From assembly GCF_029626175.1 (NCBI RefSeq), contig NZ_JARUBM010000002.1, positions 248,001-312,000 on the forward strand: 64,000 nt of DNA, in the 5' to 3' direction. The position numbers and the translations under genes were made by a program. Positions within the stretch are counted from its first letter, which is position 1. The number at the start of each line of letters is the position of its first letter. The notes below the pieces were generated by a model that had not been told where the DNA came from, made no database searches, and was given only the letters and a program-made list of their open reading frames with translations. This DNA comes from Micromonospora sp. WMMD1082. GTDB taxonomy: Bacteria > Actinomycetota > Actinomycetes > Mycobacteriales > Micromonosporaceae. Positions 20,993 to 31,109 of the stretch are shown piece by piece.

Positions 20993-22588
20993 ATGACGGG
21001 TGAGGTGCCGTCCCGGGCCGACGTGGTGATCGTCGGATCCGGGCACAACGGGTTGGTTTCCGCGATCCTGCTGTCCCGGGCCGGGCTGGACGTGCTGGTG
21101 CTGGAGGCCGCCGACGTGATCGGTGGGGCCACCCGCACCGAGAATCCGTTCCCCAAGGTGCCCGAACTGCGCCACTCCACCGGGTCGTACCTGCTCGGGT
21201 TGATGCCGCCGGAGTTGCTGGCCACGCTCGACGTGCGCATCCCGGTGCTGCGCCGCGACCCGCACTACTTCCTGCCCACCCCGGGCGGCGCCGGTTCGCC
21301 GTACCTGCTCTTCGGCACCGACACCGCGGCCACCCGCCGGCAGCTCACCGAGTTCTTCTCCGCCGCCGACGTGGCCGCCGACGACGCGTTGCAGGCCGAG
21401 CTGGCCGCGCTGCGGGAGGATCTCGCCCCGGCCTGGCTCGCCGAGCCGCTCACCCTGGAGGAGACCGCCGAGCGGTACGTGCGGCCCGAGCTGCGCACGG
21501 TCTTCGTGGATCTGGTACGCGGCTCGGTCGCCGACTACCTGGCCCGCTTCGACTTCCGCTCCGAACTGCTGGTCAGCATGTACGCGGTCACCGACGGCCT
21601 GTCCGGGCTCAACGCCGGCCCGGACGACCCCGGCACCGGGCACAACTTCCTGGTGCACAACATGTGCCGGCTGCCCGGCTCGGGCGGCACCTGGATGATC
21701 GCCGAGGGCGGCATGGGCACCGTGTCGCGCACCTTCGCCGACGCGGCCCGCGCCTCCGGCGCCGGGATCGTCACCGGGGCACCCGTCACCGCGATCACCC
21801 TCGACGGCGGCGCGGCCAGCGGGGTGGTGCTCGCCGACGGCCGGGAGGTCGGTGCCTCCGTGGTGCTCGGCGGCTGCGACCCGTACCGGCTGATGGAGCT
21901 GCTGCCCGACGGCGCGCTGCCCACCGTGCTCAGCGAGCGGATGGCGGCGGTCCGGCGCACCGGCACCACGCTCAAGCTCAACCTGGCGCTGCGGGGCCTG
22001 CCCCGCTTCTCCTGCCTGCCCGAGGGCGCGCCGAGCCCGTTCGGCTCGACCATCCACCTGCTGCCCGGCTCGGCGTCGCTGACCGGCGGCGCGGGCGAGT
22101 CACCGATGGCGGCGCTGCGCGCCATGTGGGCCGACGTGCGGGCCGGGCGGCTGCCCGCCGAGCCCACCATCGAGTGGTACCTGCACACCACCGTCGACCC
22201 GTCGCTGGCCGATCCGGCCGGGCACCACTCGTCGGCGCTCTTCGTCCAGTCGGTGCCGTACGAGTTGGCCGGCACCAGCTGGGAGGCGGCGCTGCCCGGC
22301 TACGTCGAGCGGCTGGTCGAGATCTGCGAGCGGTACGCCCCGGGCACCGGCGACCTGATCGCCGACGCGGTGCCGCTGCCGCCACCCGGCATCGAGGCGC
22401 ACTTCGGCATCACCGGCGGGCACATCCACCACGTCGACAACACGGTCTCCTTCGCCGACCGGATGCCGTACGCGACCGGCGTCGACGGCGTGTACGCGGG
22501 CAGCGCCGGCTGCCACCCGGCCGGCAGCGTGATCGGCGCCGCCGGCCACAACGCCGCCCAACGCATCCTCGCCGACCTGGGCCGCTGA
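20993..22588 (+). CDS. PYROXD2-like FAD-dependent oxidoreductase (phytoene-desaturase superfamily)
   Basis: 531 residues. The N-terminal dinucleotide-binding motif is VVIVGSGHNGLVSAILLSRA, followed by the FAD loop VLEAADVIGGATRTE, and the C-terminal FAD motif is GVYAGSAGCHPAGSVIGAAG. It belongs to the carotenoid-desaturase/PYROXD2 branch of flavoproteins, but there are no carotenoid genes nearby. The family is widespread in actinobacteria with unknown substrate. It ends convergently 5 nt from the Rieske/metallo-hydrolase stop and probably shares its promoter with the upstream YihY-type gene. Confidence 0.88.
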   Translation: MTGEVPSRADVVIVGSGHNGLVSAILLSRAGLDVLVLEAADVIGGATRTENPFPKVPELRHSTGSYLLGLMPPELLATLDVRIPVLRRDPHYFLPTPGGAGSPYLLFGTDTAATRRQLTEFFSAADVAADDALQAELAALREDLAPAWLAEPLTLEETAERYVRPELRTVFVDLVRGSVADYLARFDFRSELLVSMYAVTDGLSGLNAGPDDPGTGHNFLVHNMCRLPGSGGTWMIAEGGMGTVSRTFADAARASGAGIVTGAPVTAITLDGGAASGVVLADGREVGASVVLGGCDPYRLMELLPDGALPTVLSERMAAVRRTGTTLKLNLALRGLPRFSCLPEGAPSPFGSTIHLLPGSASLTGGAGESPMAALRAMWADVRAGRLPAEPTIEWYLHTTVDPSLADPAGHHSSALFVQSVPYELAGTSWEAALPGYVERLVEICERYAPGTGDLIADAVPLPPPGIEAHFGITGGHIHHVDNTVSFADRMPYATGVDGVYAGSAGCHPAGSVIGAAGHNAAQRILADLGR

Positions 22589-22592
22589 CGGC

Positions 22593-24191
22593 CTAGTTCG
22601 TCGGGGTGGGCGTCTCCTCGCCGACGGTCGTCGGGGTGGGCGCTTCCTCGCCGACGCGGTGCGCGCGGACCTTGTGACCGACGCTGGTCAGGCAGCGCCC
22701 GCTGGGCAGGTCGAAACGCCAACCGTGCAGCTGGCAGGTGAGCTGGTCGCCGTCGACGATGCCGAACCGGCTCAGGTCGGCCTTCAGGTGCGGGCAGCGC
22801 CGCTGGACCACCCAGTCGCCGAGGGTGATGTCCTCGGCGTCGACGGCCCGCTCGTGCTCGTCGTACCAGCCCTCGGCGTACTGCAGGCGCTCGGTGGAGA
22901 GGCACTTGAAGAAGGCGTACACGAACTCGTTGTACTGCCCGATGCGCGCGGCGGAGAAGCGGCAGGACAGGAAGAGCGAGTTGACCCAGTCCACCTCGCC
23001 GATGTGCAGCAGGTGCTCCACCAGCGCCCGCTCGGTACGGAACCGGTAGCGCACCTTCTCGTCGGCGTACGGCCGCACCTGCTTGCCGGGGAAGTCGACC
23101 ACGATGGATTCGATGGCATCCCCGTCATAGCCGACCAGGTCGAAGCGGACCGGACCACCGACCCCCTTGGCGAGGTAGATCGACTCGTCGAGCAGCGGCT
23201 CGATCCGCCGCTTCAGCTCCTTGAGCACGTCGACCTCGGGGTGCCGCCAGGACGCCTTCTCCGCCTCGATGACCGGCCGCTTGCGCTCGCGCATCTCCTC
23301 CAGGTGGGCGACCTTGTCGGCGAAGAACTCCGCCACCGGCACCGGGTGCGTCGTCGTGGCCCCCGAGGTGGTCACCTCGGCGACGCTGCCGGGCAGCAGC
23401 ACGATGCCGTTGGTGCCGCCGACCTTTGCGTACTCGGCCAGGAAGACCGACTGGTCGGGGAAGATGTTCCCCTCGTCGCCGAAGATGTCGTTGAACTGCC
23501 ACAGCTCGTCGTCGAGGAAGCAGGGCGGGCCGGCGATCGGGAAGACGTGGTCGGCCTTCAGGTCGTCGATGTAGCGCCAGGTGCGGTCGAACTGCCGTTC
23601 CCGCTTCTGCTTGCCGAAGGCGGTCTTGGCCGCGTTCGGCAGCTCGTAGACCATCGGATACCAGATCGCCCCGGAGAACTGGAGCATGTGCGCGTGCACG
23701 TGGCCCAGCTCGGCGAAGGTGCTCAGGTCCGTCGGGCGGGCGTCGTTCTGGTTGAGCAGCCGGATGCCGTCGTACTCCACCCAGAGCGAGGAGTCGCCGA
23801 TCGGACCGTCGGTCGGGCTGGTCAGCGCCTGGATCATGATCTTCAGGCCGCCGTCCAGCTCGACGACCTCCTCGTTGCGGGTCTTCAGGAACTTCGTGAA
23901 GCCCAGCTCGCGGAACTCGTCCTCCATCTCCGAGGTGGGGAACTCGGGCAGCAGCACGGTCGCGGACTTGGCGACGTACCGCTTGAGGTGGGCCGCGTCG
24001 AAGTGGTCCCGGTGCAGGTGGGAGACGTACAGGTAGTCGACCTTGCCGAGGGTCTCCCAGTCGAGCTGGGAGTTGTCGGGGAACGGGAACCAGGAGGCGA
24101 AGTAGGCCGGATTGACCCACGGGTCGCACAGGATGCTGCCCGCGGCCGTGTCGATCCGCATGCTCGCGTGCCCCGTACCGGTCACTCGCAC
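22593..24191 (-). CDS. Metallo-beta-lactamase fold / Rieske [2Fe-2S] fusion protein
   Basis: 532 residues from a GTG with GAGGGGGAA 6 nt upstream. The N-terminal half is a UlaG-like metallo-beta-lactamase domain with the metal motif SHLHRDHFD at about 57-65. The C-terminus is a Rieske domain whose ligands are Cys466 and His468 (CPHLK) and Cys486 and His489 (CQLHGW), the canonical CxH-x17-CxxH pattern. CMP-N-acetylneuraminate hydroxylase has the same two domains in the reverse order (Rieske first). The reaction is unknown; an iron-dependent oxygenation or hydrolysis linked to electron transfer is inference. The C-terminus ends in a 10-residue imperfect tandem repeat (VGEEAPTPTT). Confidence 0.9.
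   Translation of the reverse strand: MRVTGTGHASMRIDTAAGSILCDPWVNPAYFASWFPFPDNSQLDWETLGKVDYLYVSHLHRDHFDAAHLKRYVAKSATVLLPEFPTSEMEDEFRELGFTKFLKTRNEEVVELDGGLKIMIQALTSPTDGPIGDSSLWVEYDGIRLLNQNDARPTDLSTFAELGHVHAHMLQFSGAIWYPMVYELPNAAKTAFGKQKRERQFDRTWRYIDDLKADHVFPIAGPPCFLDDELWQFNDIFGDEGNIFPDQSVFLAEYAKVGGTNGIVLLPGSVAEVTTSGATTTHPVPVAEFFADKVAHLEEMRERKRPVIEAEKASWRHPEVDVLKELKRRIEPLLDESIYLAKGVGGPVRFDLVGYDGDAIESIVVDFPGKQVRPYADEKVRYRFRTERALVEHLLHIGEVDWVNSLFLSCRFSAARIGQYNEFVYAFFKCLSTERLQYAEGWYDEHERAVDAEDITLGDWVVQRRCPHLKADLSRFGIVDGDQLTCQLHGWRFDLPSGRCLTSVGHKVRAHRVGEEAPTPTTVGEETPTPTN
22598..22657. repeat. 30-bp imperfect tandem duplication in the Rieske gene 3' end
   Basis: Two copies of a 30-bp unit (about 22598-22627 and 22628-22657) differ at only a few positions. 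They encode the decapeptide repeat VGEEAPTPTT / VGEETPTPTN at the C-terminus, which looks like a recent in-frame duplication of a disordered tail. Confidence 0.9.
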
Positions 24192-24352
24192 CGCAGTTCC
24201 CCCTCACAGAGACAATCAAGGCGTACGCAAGAACGCTACCGGAGGCGGTCTGGTCCCCGCCCCGCGACGCCGCCATACCCGCCCCACCGCAGGTCGCCAC
24301 GGAGGCGGCGTGCCAGACTAGCCGGAGATCCGTTCGCGAGGAAGGACCGACA

Positions 24353-24574
24353 GTGGCAGGAAGCGAGCCGGTAACGGCCCCGGACCAGCACAAGCCCGGG
24401 CACCGCAAGGCCGGGCGGATCGGTGCGGTGCTCACCGCGCTCGTGCTGCTGGCGATGCTCTGCGGCAACCACGAGGGCAGGGTCGAGGACATCTGGCTGA
24501 TCGGTCTGGCCGCGTTGCTGCTGCTCATCGTGATCGGCGACGTGGTGCTGCGCCGCAACGGCCTGCGCCACTGA
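24353..24574 (+). CDS. DUF2631 small membrane protein
   Basis: 73 residues from a GTG with GAGGAAGGA 5 nt upstream. It has a charged, Pro-rich N-terminus (about 1-20) and two hydrophobic segments (about 23-37 and 49-63). In other actinobacteria a DUF2631 gene often sits near rlmN and dxr; it is close to rlmN here and lies opposite in strand, as in M. tuberculosis. Its function is unknown. Confidence 0.85.
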   Translation: MAGSEPVTAPDQHKPGHRKAGRIGAVLTALVLLAMLCGNHEGRVEDIWLIGLAALLLLIVIGDVVLRRNGLRH

Positions 24575-24591
24575 CCCGTACCGGCACGACG

Positions 24592-24626
24592 AAGGGCCCG
24601 CCCCGAGGATCGGGGGGCGGGCCCTT
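24592..24626. terminator. Bidirectional terminator hairpin
   Basis: A perfect 13-bp stem (24592-24604 with 24614-24626) and a 9-nt loop sit between the convergent ends of the DUF2631 gene and the DivIVA-like gene, so the hairpin can serve both transcripts. Confidence 0.85.
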
Positions 24627-24635
24627 ATCGCATGC

Positions 24636-25733
24636 TCAGCGGCCGAAGAGGATGTCCTGGACGTTCTTCAGCGCGGCGTCGACCTCGGCCTCGAAGTAGC
24701 CGCCCTGCACCAGCCCGAAACGCAGCGTGTCCAGGTCCTTCGGATTCACCGGCATCTGATTGCGACCGGCCATCCCGCCGAGCAGGCTCTCGAAGAACCG
24801 GTCCACCTGGTCGGGGTCGTACCCGCTGCCGAAGCGACGGACCTGGAAGCTCCGCCGGATCTGGTCCACCCGGTAGAGGTCGCTGCCGGGCGGGCCGGCC
24901 ATCGGCGGCCCACCCATCGAGGGCCCGGCCATCGCCGGCGGACCGCCCATCGCCGGCGGACCGCCCATCGCCGGGGGCCCACCCATCGGCGGCCCGCCAA
25001 GCGCCTGCTGCGGCAGGCCGGGCGGCCCCGCCGGGCCACGACGCGGGTCGCGGTCCGGCAGCCGGATCTCGGCGGTCATGTCGGTGCGGCCGTGCCGGCC
25101 CGCCTCGAACCCGTCGAAGCGCGGCTCGTCCGGCGGACCGTAGCCGCCCGGCCCGTCCGGCGGGCCATATCCGCCGGGCCCCGCGGGCAGACCACGCGGC
25201 GGCCCGCCGTGACCCGGGCCACCGGGCGGACCCATCGGCGCCCCCGGGCCCATCGGGCCGCCGGGGCCGCGCGGCGCGTCGTAGCCACCGCGGGGAGCGT
25301 CGTACCCGCCGGCGAAGGCGCCGGTGGGCTCGTCGTAGCGGCCGTAGGGCGGGCCGGCCTGCGCGGGCATCGCCCGGGGCGGCATCGGCGGCTGCGGCAC
25401 CGGGGACATGCCGCGGTCCTCGCGCATGCCCGGGCCCATCCGGTCCGGCGGGCCCATCCGGCCGTCGCCGCCCCGGCCGCCCACGCCGCCACGCTCCTCC
25501 AACTCGGCCAACTGCCGTTCGACCCGGTCAAGGTGCAGGTCGACCTGCCACTCGTCGTAGCCGTTGAAGCGAACCCGGAAGACGACGTCGTGGACCTCCT
25601 GCGAGGCCACCGGGGCACCGACCGACTGACCGGCGAGTGTCGCCTCGACCCGGTCCAGGAAGGCGTCCACCTCGTCAACCTTGTATCCCCGGCGGAGCGC
25701 CTTACGCCGGAAACGCTGACCCTGACTCGCCAC
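24636..25733 (-). CDS. DivIVA-domain protein with Pro/Gly-rich repeat linker
   Basis: 365 residues from a GTG at 25733 with GGAG about 7 nt upstream. It contains two copies of the DivIVA-type short domain: an N-terminal one (RRGYKVDEVDAFLDRVEATL at about 11-30) and a C-terminal one (VRRFGSGYDPDQVDRFFESL at about 306-325). The 180 residues between them are almost entirely Gly, Pro, Met and Asp, with repeated units such as MGGPPA and GGYDAPR. Linkers of this kind are likely disordered and might promote polar or septal clustering. The short domain type occurs in uncharacterised actinobacterial proteins near cell-division genes; it is not the essential Wag31. It lies just downstream of rlmN. Confidence 0.82.
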   Translation of the reverse strand: MASQGQRFRRKALRRGYKVDEVDAFLDRVEATLAGQSVGAPVASQEVHDVVFRVRFNGYDEWQVDLHLDRVERQLAELEERGGVGGRGGDGRMGPPDRMGPGMREDRGMSPVPQPPMPPRAMPAQAGPPYGRYDEPTGAFAGGYDAPRGGYDAPRGPGGPMGPGAPMGPPGGPGHGGPPRGLPAGPGGYGPPDGPGGYGPPDEPRFDGFEAGRHGRTDMTAEIRLPDRDPRRGPAGPPGLPQQALGGPPMGGPPAMGGPPAMGGPPAMAGPSMGGPPMAGPPGSDLYRVDQIRRSFQVRRFGSGYDPDQVDRFFESLLGGMAGRNQMPVNPKDLDTLRFGLVQGGYFEAEVDAALKNVQDILFGR

Positions 25734-25764
25734 TATGTCTCCTGGTCTCGTTCGCCACGCCCGG

Positions 25765-26913
25765 TCACGCCGACTCCCCGGCCGGGTCGGTGCCACTGTC
25801 CTCCGCGGCGGCCAGCTGCCCACACGCCCCGTCGATCTCGCGACCTCGGGTGTCCCGCACCGTCGTGGACACCCCGGCGTCGCGCAACCGCCGGACGAAC
25901 TCCCGCTCGACCGGCTTCGGGCTCGCGTCCCAGCGGCTGCCCGGAGTCGGGTTGAGCGGGATCAGGTTCACGTGGGCCAGCTTGCCGGCCAGCAGCCGCC
26001 CGAGCAGATCAGCTCGCCACGGCTGGTCGTTCACGTCCTTGATCATCGCGTATTCGATCGACACACGACGGCCCGTGCGGGCCGCGTAGGCCCATGCTGC
26101 GTCCAGCACCTCGCACACCTTCCAGCGCTGGTTGACCGGCACGAGTTCGTCGCGCAGCTCATCATCGGGGGCGTGCAGCGACAACGCAAGAGTCACAGAG
26201 AGGTCTTCGCTGGCCAGTCGGTGGATGGCCGGCACCAGCCCGACCGTGGAAACGGTGATGTGTCGCTGTGACAGGCCGAGGCCCTCGGGCGCGGGCGCGA
26301 CCAGCCGGCGGATCGCGGCGACCACCCGCTGGTAGTTGGCCAGCGGCTCCCCCATGCCCATGAAGACCACGTGCGACAGCCTCGGCGGCGACCCCGCGAC
26401 CACGCCGGAGGCGGCCACGCCCGCGAGGTAGACCGCCTGGTCCACGATCTCGGCGGTGGAGAGGTTGCGGGTCAGACCGGCCTGGCCGGTGGCACAGAAC
26501 GGGCACGCCATGCCGCATCCGGCCTGGCTGGAGATGCAGACGGTGATCCGGTCCGGGTAGCCCATCAGCACGCTCTCCACCAGCGACCCGTCGTGCAGCC
26601 GCCACAGCGCCTTGCGCGTCGCCCCGTCGTCGCAGGCCAGTTCGCGCACGGGAGTGAGCAGCCGGGGCAGCAGCTGGTCGGCCAGGCGCTCGCGGGACGA
26701 CGCCGGCAGGTCGGTCATCTGCGCCGGGTCGCGTACCAGCCGGCCGAAGTAGTGGGTGGAGATCTGCCGGGCTCGGAACGCTGTCTCACCCAGCCTGGTG
26801 ACCAGCTCTTTCCGGCCGGCAAGGTCGAGATCGGCGAGGTGTTGCGGTGGCATCGCCGCCCGGCGCGCGCCGGGCGCGTCCGGGTCGACCGGGATCAGGG
26901 GAAGACTCGTCAT
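25765..26913 (-). CDS. rlmN: 23S rRNA (adenine2503-C2)-methyltransferase RlmN
   Basis: 382 residues from the ATG at 26913. RlmN is a radical-SAM enzyme methylating A2503 of 23S rRNA (and A37 of some tRNAs). The cluster-binding cysteines are in [11 protein letters not shown], the SAM-binding motif is GMGEP, and the C-terminal segment includes [11 protein letters not shown], where the catalytic cysteine lies. It sits between cdsA and the DivIVA-like gene on the minus strand, in the conserved actinobacterial order. The upstream spacing has no strong ribosome-binding site, so the start is moderately certain. Confidence 0.95.
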   Translation of the reverse strand: MTSLPLIPVDPDAPGARRAAMPPQHLADLDLAGRKELVTRLGETAFRARQISTHYFGRLVRDPAQMTDLPASSRERLADQLLPRLLTPVRELACDDGATRKALWRLHDGSLVESVLMGYPDRITVCISSQAGCGMACPFCATGQAGLTRNLSTAEIVDQAVYLAGVAASGVVAGSPPRLSHVVFMGMGEPLANYQRVVAAIRRLVAPAPEGLGLSQRHITVSTVGLVPAIHRLASEDLSVTLALSLHAPDDELRDELVPVNQRWKVCEVLDAAWAYAARTGRRVSIEYAMIKDVNDQPWRADLLGRLLAGKLAHVNLIPLNPTPGSRWDASPKPVEREFVRRLRDAGVSTTVRDTRGREIDGACGQLAAAEDSGTDPAGESA

Positions 26914-27017
26914 GGCCCGTCCAGTCTGGCACGCTCGGCCCGGAACGTACCCGTCCGGAGGGGTCGGATCCGCTCCCGCCACCTCCGCGACCCAGGTCCG
27001 CCGGCGTCGGCCATGCC

Positions 27018-28448
27018 TCAGTTCACCACCGGGACGAAGACCACGAGCAGCAGGTACGCCGTCGGCACGGCGAACAGCACGGAGTCGAGCCGATCCATCA
27101 AGCCGCCGTGGCCGGGCAGCAGGTTGCTCATGTCCTTCACACCGAGATCCCGCTTGATCATGGATTCGGCGAGGTCACCGAGGACCGCGGCACCCGAGAC
27201 CGCCACCCCGAACACGGCGCCCCACCAGGGCGCCACGTCGAACAGCAGCCACAGCAGCAGGGCGCTGCCCAGCGCGGCGGCGCTGACCGAGCCGACGAAG
27301 CCCTCCCAGGACTTCTTCGGGCTGATCGCCGGCGCCATCGGATGCTTGCCGAAGTTGGCCCCGGCCGCGTACCCGCCGGTGTCCGAGAGCACCACCGCGA
27401 CCAGGGTCACCAGCACCCGCAGTGCGCCGTCGTCGGGGGAGGACGCGAGCAGGGCGGCGAAGCCGCCGAGGAAGGGGACGTACACCGCGATCAGGGTCGC
27501 CGCGGTCATGTCCCGTCGGACGTTGGTCGGGCCGTCACCGAGCCGCCAGACCAGCGTGCCCGCCACCGTGACGAGCAGGCCCAGCAGGAGCGCGTCCAGG
27601 CCGGCGAACCAGGCCAGGGTGACGGTGAGCACCCCGCCGGCGAGCAGCGGCACCAGCGGCACCTCGGCGCCGGCCCGGCGTACCGCCCGGGACATCTCCC
27701 AGATGCCCACGCCGAAGGCCGCGGCGATCACCAGCAGGAACGCCGGGGTGTAGAGGAACAGCGGCAGCAGCACCGCCGCGCCCAGGCCCACGCCGACCGA
27801 GATGGCCGCCGGCAGGTTCCGCCCGGCCCGGCCCGCCGCCTGCTGGGTCGCCGGCCGACCGGCACCGGCCCGCCGTCGACCACGGTGCCGCCGGCCCGGC
27901 GGATCCTGCGCGTCCGGCTGCGGCGCGTCGGGTGCCGGCGTGCCCTCGGCCGGCACGGCGGCGAGTTGGGTGGTGGGTGCGTCGTCGTGGTCCCGGCCGT
28001 GGCCGGCACGCACCGGTGCCATCTGGGTGGTCGGCGCGTCGTCGTGGCCGAGGCGTACCGGCGCGATCTGTGCCGTGGGGGCGTCGCCGTGGTCGAGGTC
28101 GCGGCGCCCGTTGCGCCCGGGCGGGGGGCGCTCGCGCTCCCGGGGGCCGCGCCCGCCCCGTTCGTCGTACGCGGGCCGGTCGCCGCCGTACGGACCGCGC
28201 CGATCCCGGTCACCGTCGTGCGGGCCGCGTGGGTCGCCGTACCCGGCGTCGACCGGCCCGCCCCGGTCCTCGGGGCGGCGGGCGGGCGGGCGGGCGTGCG
28301 GCTCGGCGTACAGCTCAGCGCCGGGCTGCGGGCCGCGGCCCCACGGGCCGGGGTCGACGTCCGGGTCCGGCCAGGGCAGCGAGGTGGGGCGATCCGAATG
28401 GTCCCAGCCGCGGGCCTCGGCGCCACCGTAGGGGTCGAGGTGGGACAT
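27018..28448 (-). CDS. cdsA: Phosphatidate cytidylyltransferase CdsA with long disordered N-terminus
   Basis: 476 residues from the ATG at 28448, with a GTG immediately before it as an alternative. CdsA makes CDP-diacylglycerol from phosphatidate and CTP in the membrane, the branch point of phospholipid synthesis. The C-terminal 280 residues hold eight or so membrane segments and the family signature around [11 protein letters not shown] and [19 protein letters not shown] and PKKSWEGF are also present. The first 190 residues are hydrophilic, Arg/Asp/Pro-rich, with three TTQ-A-PV-type repeats, and are unlike E. coli CdsA (285 residues); similar extensions occur in actinobacteria. Confidence 0.95.
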   Translation of the reverse strand: MSHLDPYGGAEARGWDHSDRPTSLPWPDPDVDPGPWGRGPQPGAELYAEPHARPPARRPEDRGGPVDAGYGDPRGPHDGDRDRRGPYGGDRPAYDERGGRGPRERERPPPGRNGRRDLDHGDAPTAQIAPVRLGHDDAPTTQMAPVRAGHGRDHDDAPTTQLAAVPAEGTPAPDAPQPDAQDPPGRRHRGRRRAGAGRPATQQAAGRAGRNLPAAISVGVGLGAAVLLPLFLYTPAFLLVIAAAFGVGIWEMSRAVRRAGAEVPLVPLLAGGVLTVTLAWFAGLDALLLGLLVTVAGTLVWRLGDGPTNVRRDMTAATLIAVYVPFLGGFAALLASSPDDGALRVLVTLVAVVLSDTGGYAAGANFGKHPMAPAISPKKSWEGFVGSVSAAALGSALLLWLLFDVAPWWGAVFGVAVSGAAVLGDLAESMIKRDLGVKDMSNLLPGHGGLMDRLDSVLFAVPTAYLLLVVFVPVVN

Positions 28449-28647
28449 CACGCACCAGAGGGGAGCGGTACGAGATCCACCACTTGACGCACAGCCACTA
28501 CCATCCCCTACCCGCGCGAGGCGCTCCGTCTGATTGCCGGCCTGTAGGCTGGCCGATTCCCACCGTTCACCCCCGGGTCGCCGGGAATCGTGCCGAGCCT
28601 ACTGCACCCATCCGCCCAGCAGGACGCGCCAGCACCCACCTCCACCA

Positions 28648-28710
28648 CGTTGATCATGAAGTTGTCACCACGACACGCCGATGGCGGCGGCAACAGCTTC
28701 ATGGTCAACG
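28648..28710. repeat. Imperfect dispersed palindromic repeat, copy 1
   Basis: A 19-nt left arm starting CGTTGATCATGAAG (28648-28666) pairs with the right arm ending 28710 with a few mismatches. It lies in the 278-nt gap between cdsA and frr. A second, better copy is at 49144-49204 near proS. AT-rich arms in this GC-rich setting mark both as repeats. Confidence 0.85.
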
Positions 28711-28726
28711 CGGCGGGGGCGCGGGG

Positions 28727-29284
28727 TCAGACTTCCAGGAGTTCGGCTTCCTTGTGCTTGACCAGTTCGTCGACGTGCGCCACGTAGCGCTGGGTGAGGT
28801 CGTCCAGCTCCTTCTCGGCGCGACGGCCCTCGTCCTCGCCGACCTCGCCGTCCTTGACGAGCCGGTCCAGCTCTTCCTTGCCCTTGCGCCGGATGTTGCG
28901 GATGGCGACCTTGGCCTCCTCACCCTTGTGCCGGGCGACCTTGATCATGTCGCGGCGGCGCTCCTCGGTCATCTGCGGGAGCAGGATGCGCAGCTGGTTG
29001 CCCTCGTTGTTCGGGTTGACCCCGAGATCCGAGTCGCGGATCGCCTTCTCCATGGCGTTGATCTGCGAGTTGTCGTACGGCTTGATGATCGCCATCCGCG
29101 GCTCGGGGATGCCCACCGACGCCATCTGGGTCAGCGGCGTCGGAGTGCCGTAGTAGTCGATGATGATCTTGGAGAACATGGCCGGAGTGGCGCGACCGGT
29201 ACGGATGGCGCCGAACTCCTCCTTGGCGTGCTCGACCGCACGCTCCATCTTCTCCTCGGCCTCGAGGAGGGTGTCGTCGATCAC
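28727..29284 (-). CDS. frr: Ribosome recycling factor
   Basis: 185 residues from the GTG at 29284 (GAGGAG 6 nt upstream), the standard family length; the frame extends 16 codons further upstream but without family similarity. Frr releases post-termination ribosomes with EF-G. Visible family segments are [14 protein letters not shown] near residue 28 and [12 protein letters not shown] near residue 126. It follows pyrH closely (78-nt gap), as in most bacteria. Confidence 0.97.
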   Translation of the reverse strand: MIDDTLLEAEEKMERAVEHAKEEFGAIRTGRATPAMFSKIIIDYYGTPTPLTQMASVGIPEPRMAIIKPYDNSQINAMEKAIRDSDLGVNPNNEGNQLRILLPQMTEERRRDMIKVARHKGEEAKVAIRNIRRKGKEELDRLVKDGEVGEDEGRRAEKELDDLTQRYVAHVDELVKHKEAELLEV

Positions 29285-29362
29285 CGGTCTCCTCGCCTCC
29301 TTCTTGTACTCGTCGTGGGCTTGTGGGGTCACCGGGACCGCCGATCGCCGTCGGCGGTCGGC

Positions 29363-30130
29363 TCAGGTGGTGATCAGCGTGCCGATCTTCTCGCCGCCCA
29401 CGGCCCGGACGATGGTGTCGTCGCCCTGCGCGCCGAAGACCAGCATCGGCAGGCCGTTCTCCATGCAGAGGCTGAAGGCGGCCGCGTCGGCGACCCGAAG
29501 GTTGCGGCGCAGCACCTCGGAGAAGGTGATCGAGTCGAACTTGCTCGCGGTCGGGTCGACCCGGGGGTCGGCCGTGTAGACGCCGTCCACACCGTTCTTG
29601 CTCATCAGCACCACGTCCGCGTGGATCTCCAGCGCACGCTGGGCGGCCACCGTGTCGGTGGAGAAGTACGGCATGCCCGCGCCGGCGCCGAAGATGACCA
29701 CGCGGCCCTTCTCCAGGTGCCGAATCGCCCGCAGCGGGATGTACGGCTCGGCGACCTGGGCCATCGTGATGGCGCTCTGTACGCGGGTCTCGATGCCCTC
29801 CTTCTCCAGGAAGTCCTGGAGGGCGAGGCAGTTCATCACGGTGCCGAGCATGCCCATGTAGTCCGCCCGGGCCCGGTCCATGCCCCGCTTCTGCAGCTCC
29901 GCGCCGCGGAAGAAGTTGCCGCCGCCGACCACCACGGAGACCTGCACACCCCGGCGCACCACCGTGGCGATCTGCCGGGCGATGGCCTGCACGACGTCCG
30001 GGTCCACGCCGATCGCGCCGCCACCGAACACCTCGCCGGAGAGCTTCAGCACCACCCGTCGGGCCCGGCCGGGCGGTGGTGCCGTCGGATCGTCCGCCGC
30101 CAGCGTCCGGTCACTCACAACCTGCGTCAT
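29363..30130 (-). CDS. pyrH: UMP kinase
   Basis: 255 residues from the ATG at 30130 with GGAAGGA about 8 nt upstream. It phosphorylates UMP to UDP in pyrimidine synthesis. The amino-acid kinase motifs are [22 protein letters not shown] and [14 protein letters not shown]. The N-terminal 25 residues are extra compared with E. coli. It lies upstream of frr in the order tsf-pyrH-frr, with a hairpin between tsf and pyrH. Confidence 0.97.
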   Translation of the reverse strand: MTQVVSDRTLAADDPTAPPPGRARRVVLKLSGEVFGGGAIGVDPDVVQAIARQIATVVRRGVQVSVVVGGGNFFRGAELQKRGMDRARADYMGMLGTVMNCLALQDFLEKEGIETRVQSAITMAQVAEPYIPLRAIRHLEKGRVVIFGAGAGMPYFSTDTVAAQRALEIHADVVLMSKNGVDGVYTADPRVDPTASKFDSITFSEVLRRNLRVADAAAFSLCMENGLPMLVFGAQGDDTIVRAVGGEKIGTLITT

Positions 30131-30191
30131 CCGCCGGTCCTTCCCCCACTGACGCGCCGGGTGCGCGTACCTGCCGTTGCCGACCTTATGG

Positions 30192-30239
30192 GACGAGGAG
30201 GCCGCGGTGTCTGTCGCGTACACCGGCGGCCTCCTCGTC
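30192..30239 (-). terminator. Hairpin between tsf and pyrH
   Basis: About 19 bp of near-perfect GC-rich stem with one bulge (30192-30210 with 30220-30239) and a 9-nt loop. It sits 43-90 nt past the tsf stop on the minus strand, and so is an intrinsic terminator or attenuator for rpsB-tsf. pyrH must then have its own promoter or rely on readthrough. Confidence 0.75.
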
Positions 30240-30281
30240 TCGTCGTTGCTCAGCCCACGGGCGCGGCGCGCCCGGCCGGAC

Positions 30282-31109
30282 TCAGGCCTGGCCGACCTCG
30301 AACCGCACGAAGCCGGTGACCTCGATGCCGGCCTCGGCCAGCACCTGCTTCACCGTCTTCTTGTTGTCGGTGACCGAGGACTGCTCCAGCAGGACGAAGT
30401 CCTTGAAGAAGGAGTTCACCCGACCCTCGACGATCTTCGGCAGCGCTGCCTCGGGCTTGTTCTCCTCGCGGGCGGTCTGCTCGGCGATGCGCCGCTCGGA
30501 CTCGACGACCTCGGCCGGCACCTCGTCGCGGGTGAGGTACTGCGGGCGCATCGCGGCGATCTGCATGGCCGCACCCCGCGCGTCGGCGTCGCCGGCCTCG
30601 TCGGTCGTGCCCGCGTACTGCACCAGCACGCCGACCGCCGGCGGCAGGTCCTGCGCCTTGCGGTGCAGGTAGACCGCGACGTTGCCGTCGAGCTTGGCGA
30701 ACCGGTTGAGCACCAGCTTCTCGCCGATCTTGGCGGACTGCTCCTGGACGATGTCGGCGACGGTACGGCCGTCCAGCTCGCTGGCCAGCAGCTCCTCGGC
30801 GTTGCGCACGCCGGCCCGCTCGCCGTGCTCGACCAACTGCTGTGCCAGCGCGATGAAGCCGTCGTTCTTGGCGACGAAGTCGGTCTCGCAGTTGAGTTCG
30901 AGCAGCGCCTTGCCGGAGTGCGCGACCAGACCGTTCGCGGCGGTCCGACCGGCCCGCTTGCCGACGTCCTTGGCGCCCTTGACGCGCAGGATCTCGACGG
31001 CCTTGTCGAAGTCGCCCTCGGCCTCGGTCAGGGCCTTCTTGCTGTCCATCATGCCGGCGCCGGTCAGGTCGCGGAGCTTCTTGACGTCCGCGGCGGTGAT
31101 CTGGGACAT
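30282..31109 (-). CDS. tsf: Elongation factor Ts
   Basis: 275 residues starting [20 protein letters not shown] and carrying the dimerisation/EF-Tu contact motif [13 protein letters not shown]-Ts is the nucleotide exchange factor for EF-Tu. It is 133 nt downstream of rpsB on the same strand, the nearly universal rpsB-tsf pair. Confidence 0.98.
   Translation of the reverse strand: MSQITAADVKKLRDLTGAGMMDSKKALTEAEGDFDKAVEILRVKGAKDVGKRAGRTAANGLVAHSGKALLELNCETDFVAKNDGFIALAQQLVEHGERAGVRNAEELLASELDGRTVADIVQEQSAKIGEKLVLNRFAKLDGNVAVYLHRKAQDLPPAVGVLVQYAGTTDEAGDADARGAAMQIAAMRPQYLTRDEVPAEVVESERRIAEQTAREENKPEAALPKIVEGRVNSFFKDFVLLEQSSVTDNKKTVKQVLAEAGIEVTGFVRFEVGQA

Noticed and set aside
20993..22588. Carotenoid phytoene desaturase
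   Set aside because: Closer to the PYROXD2 branch; no crtB, crtE or crtY nearby.
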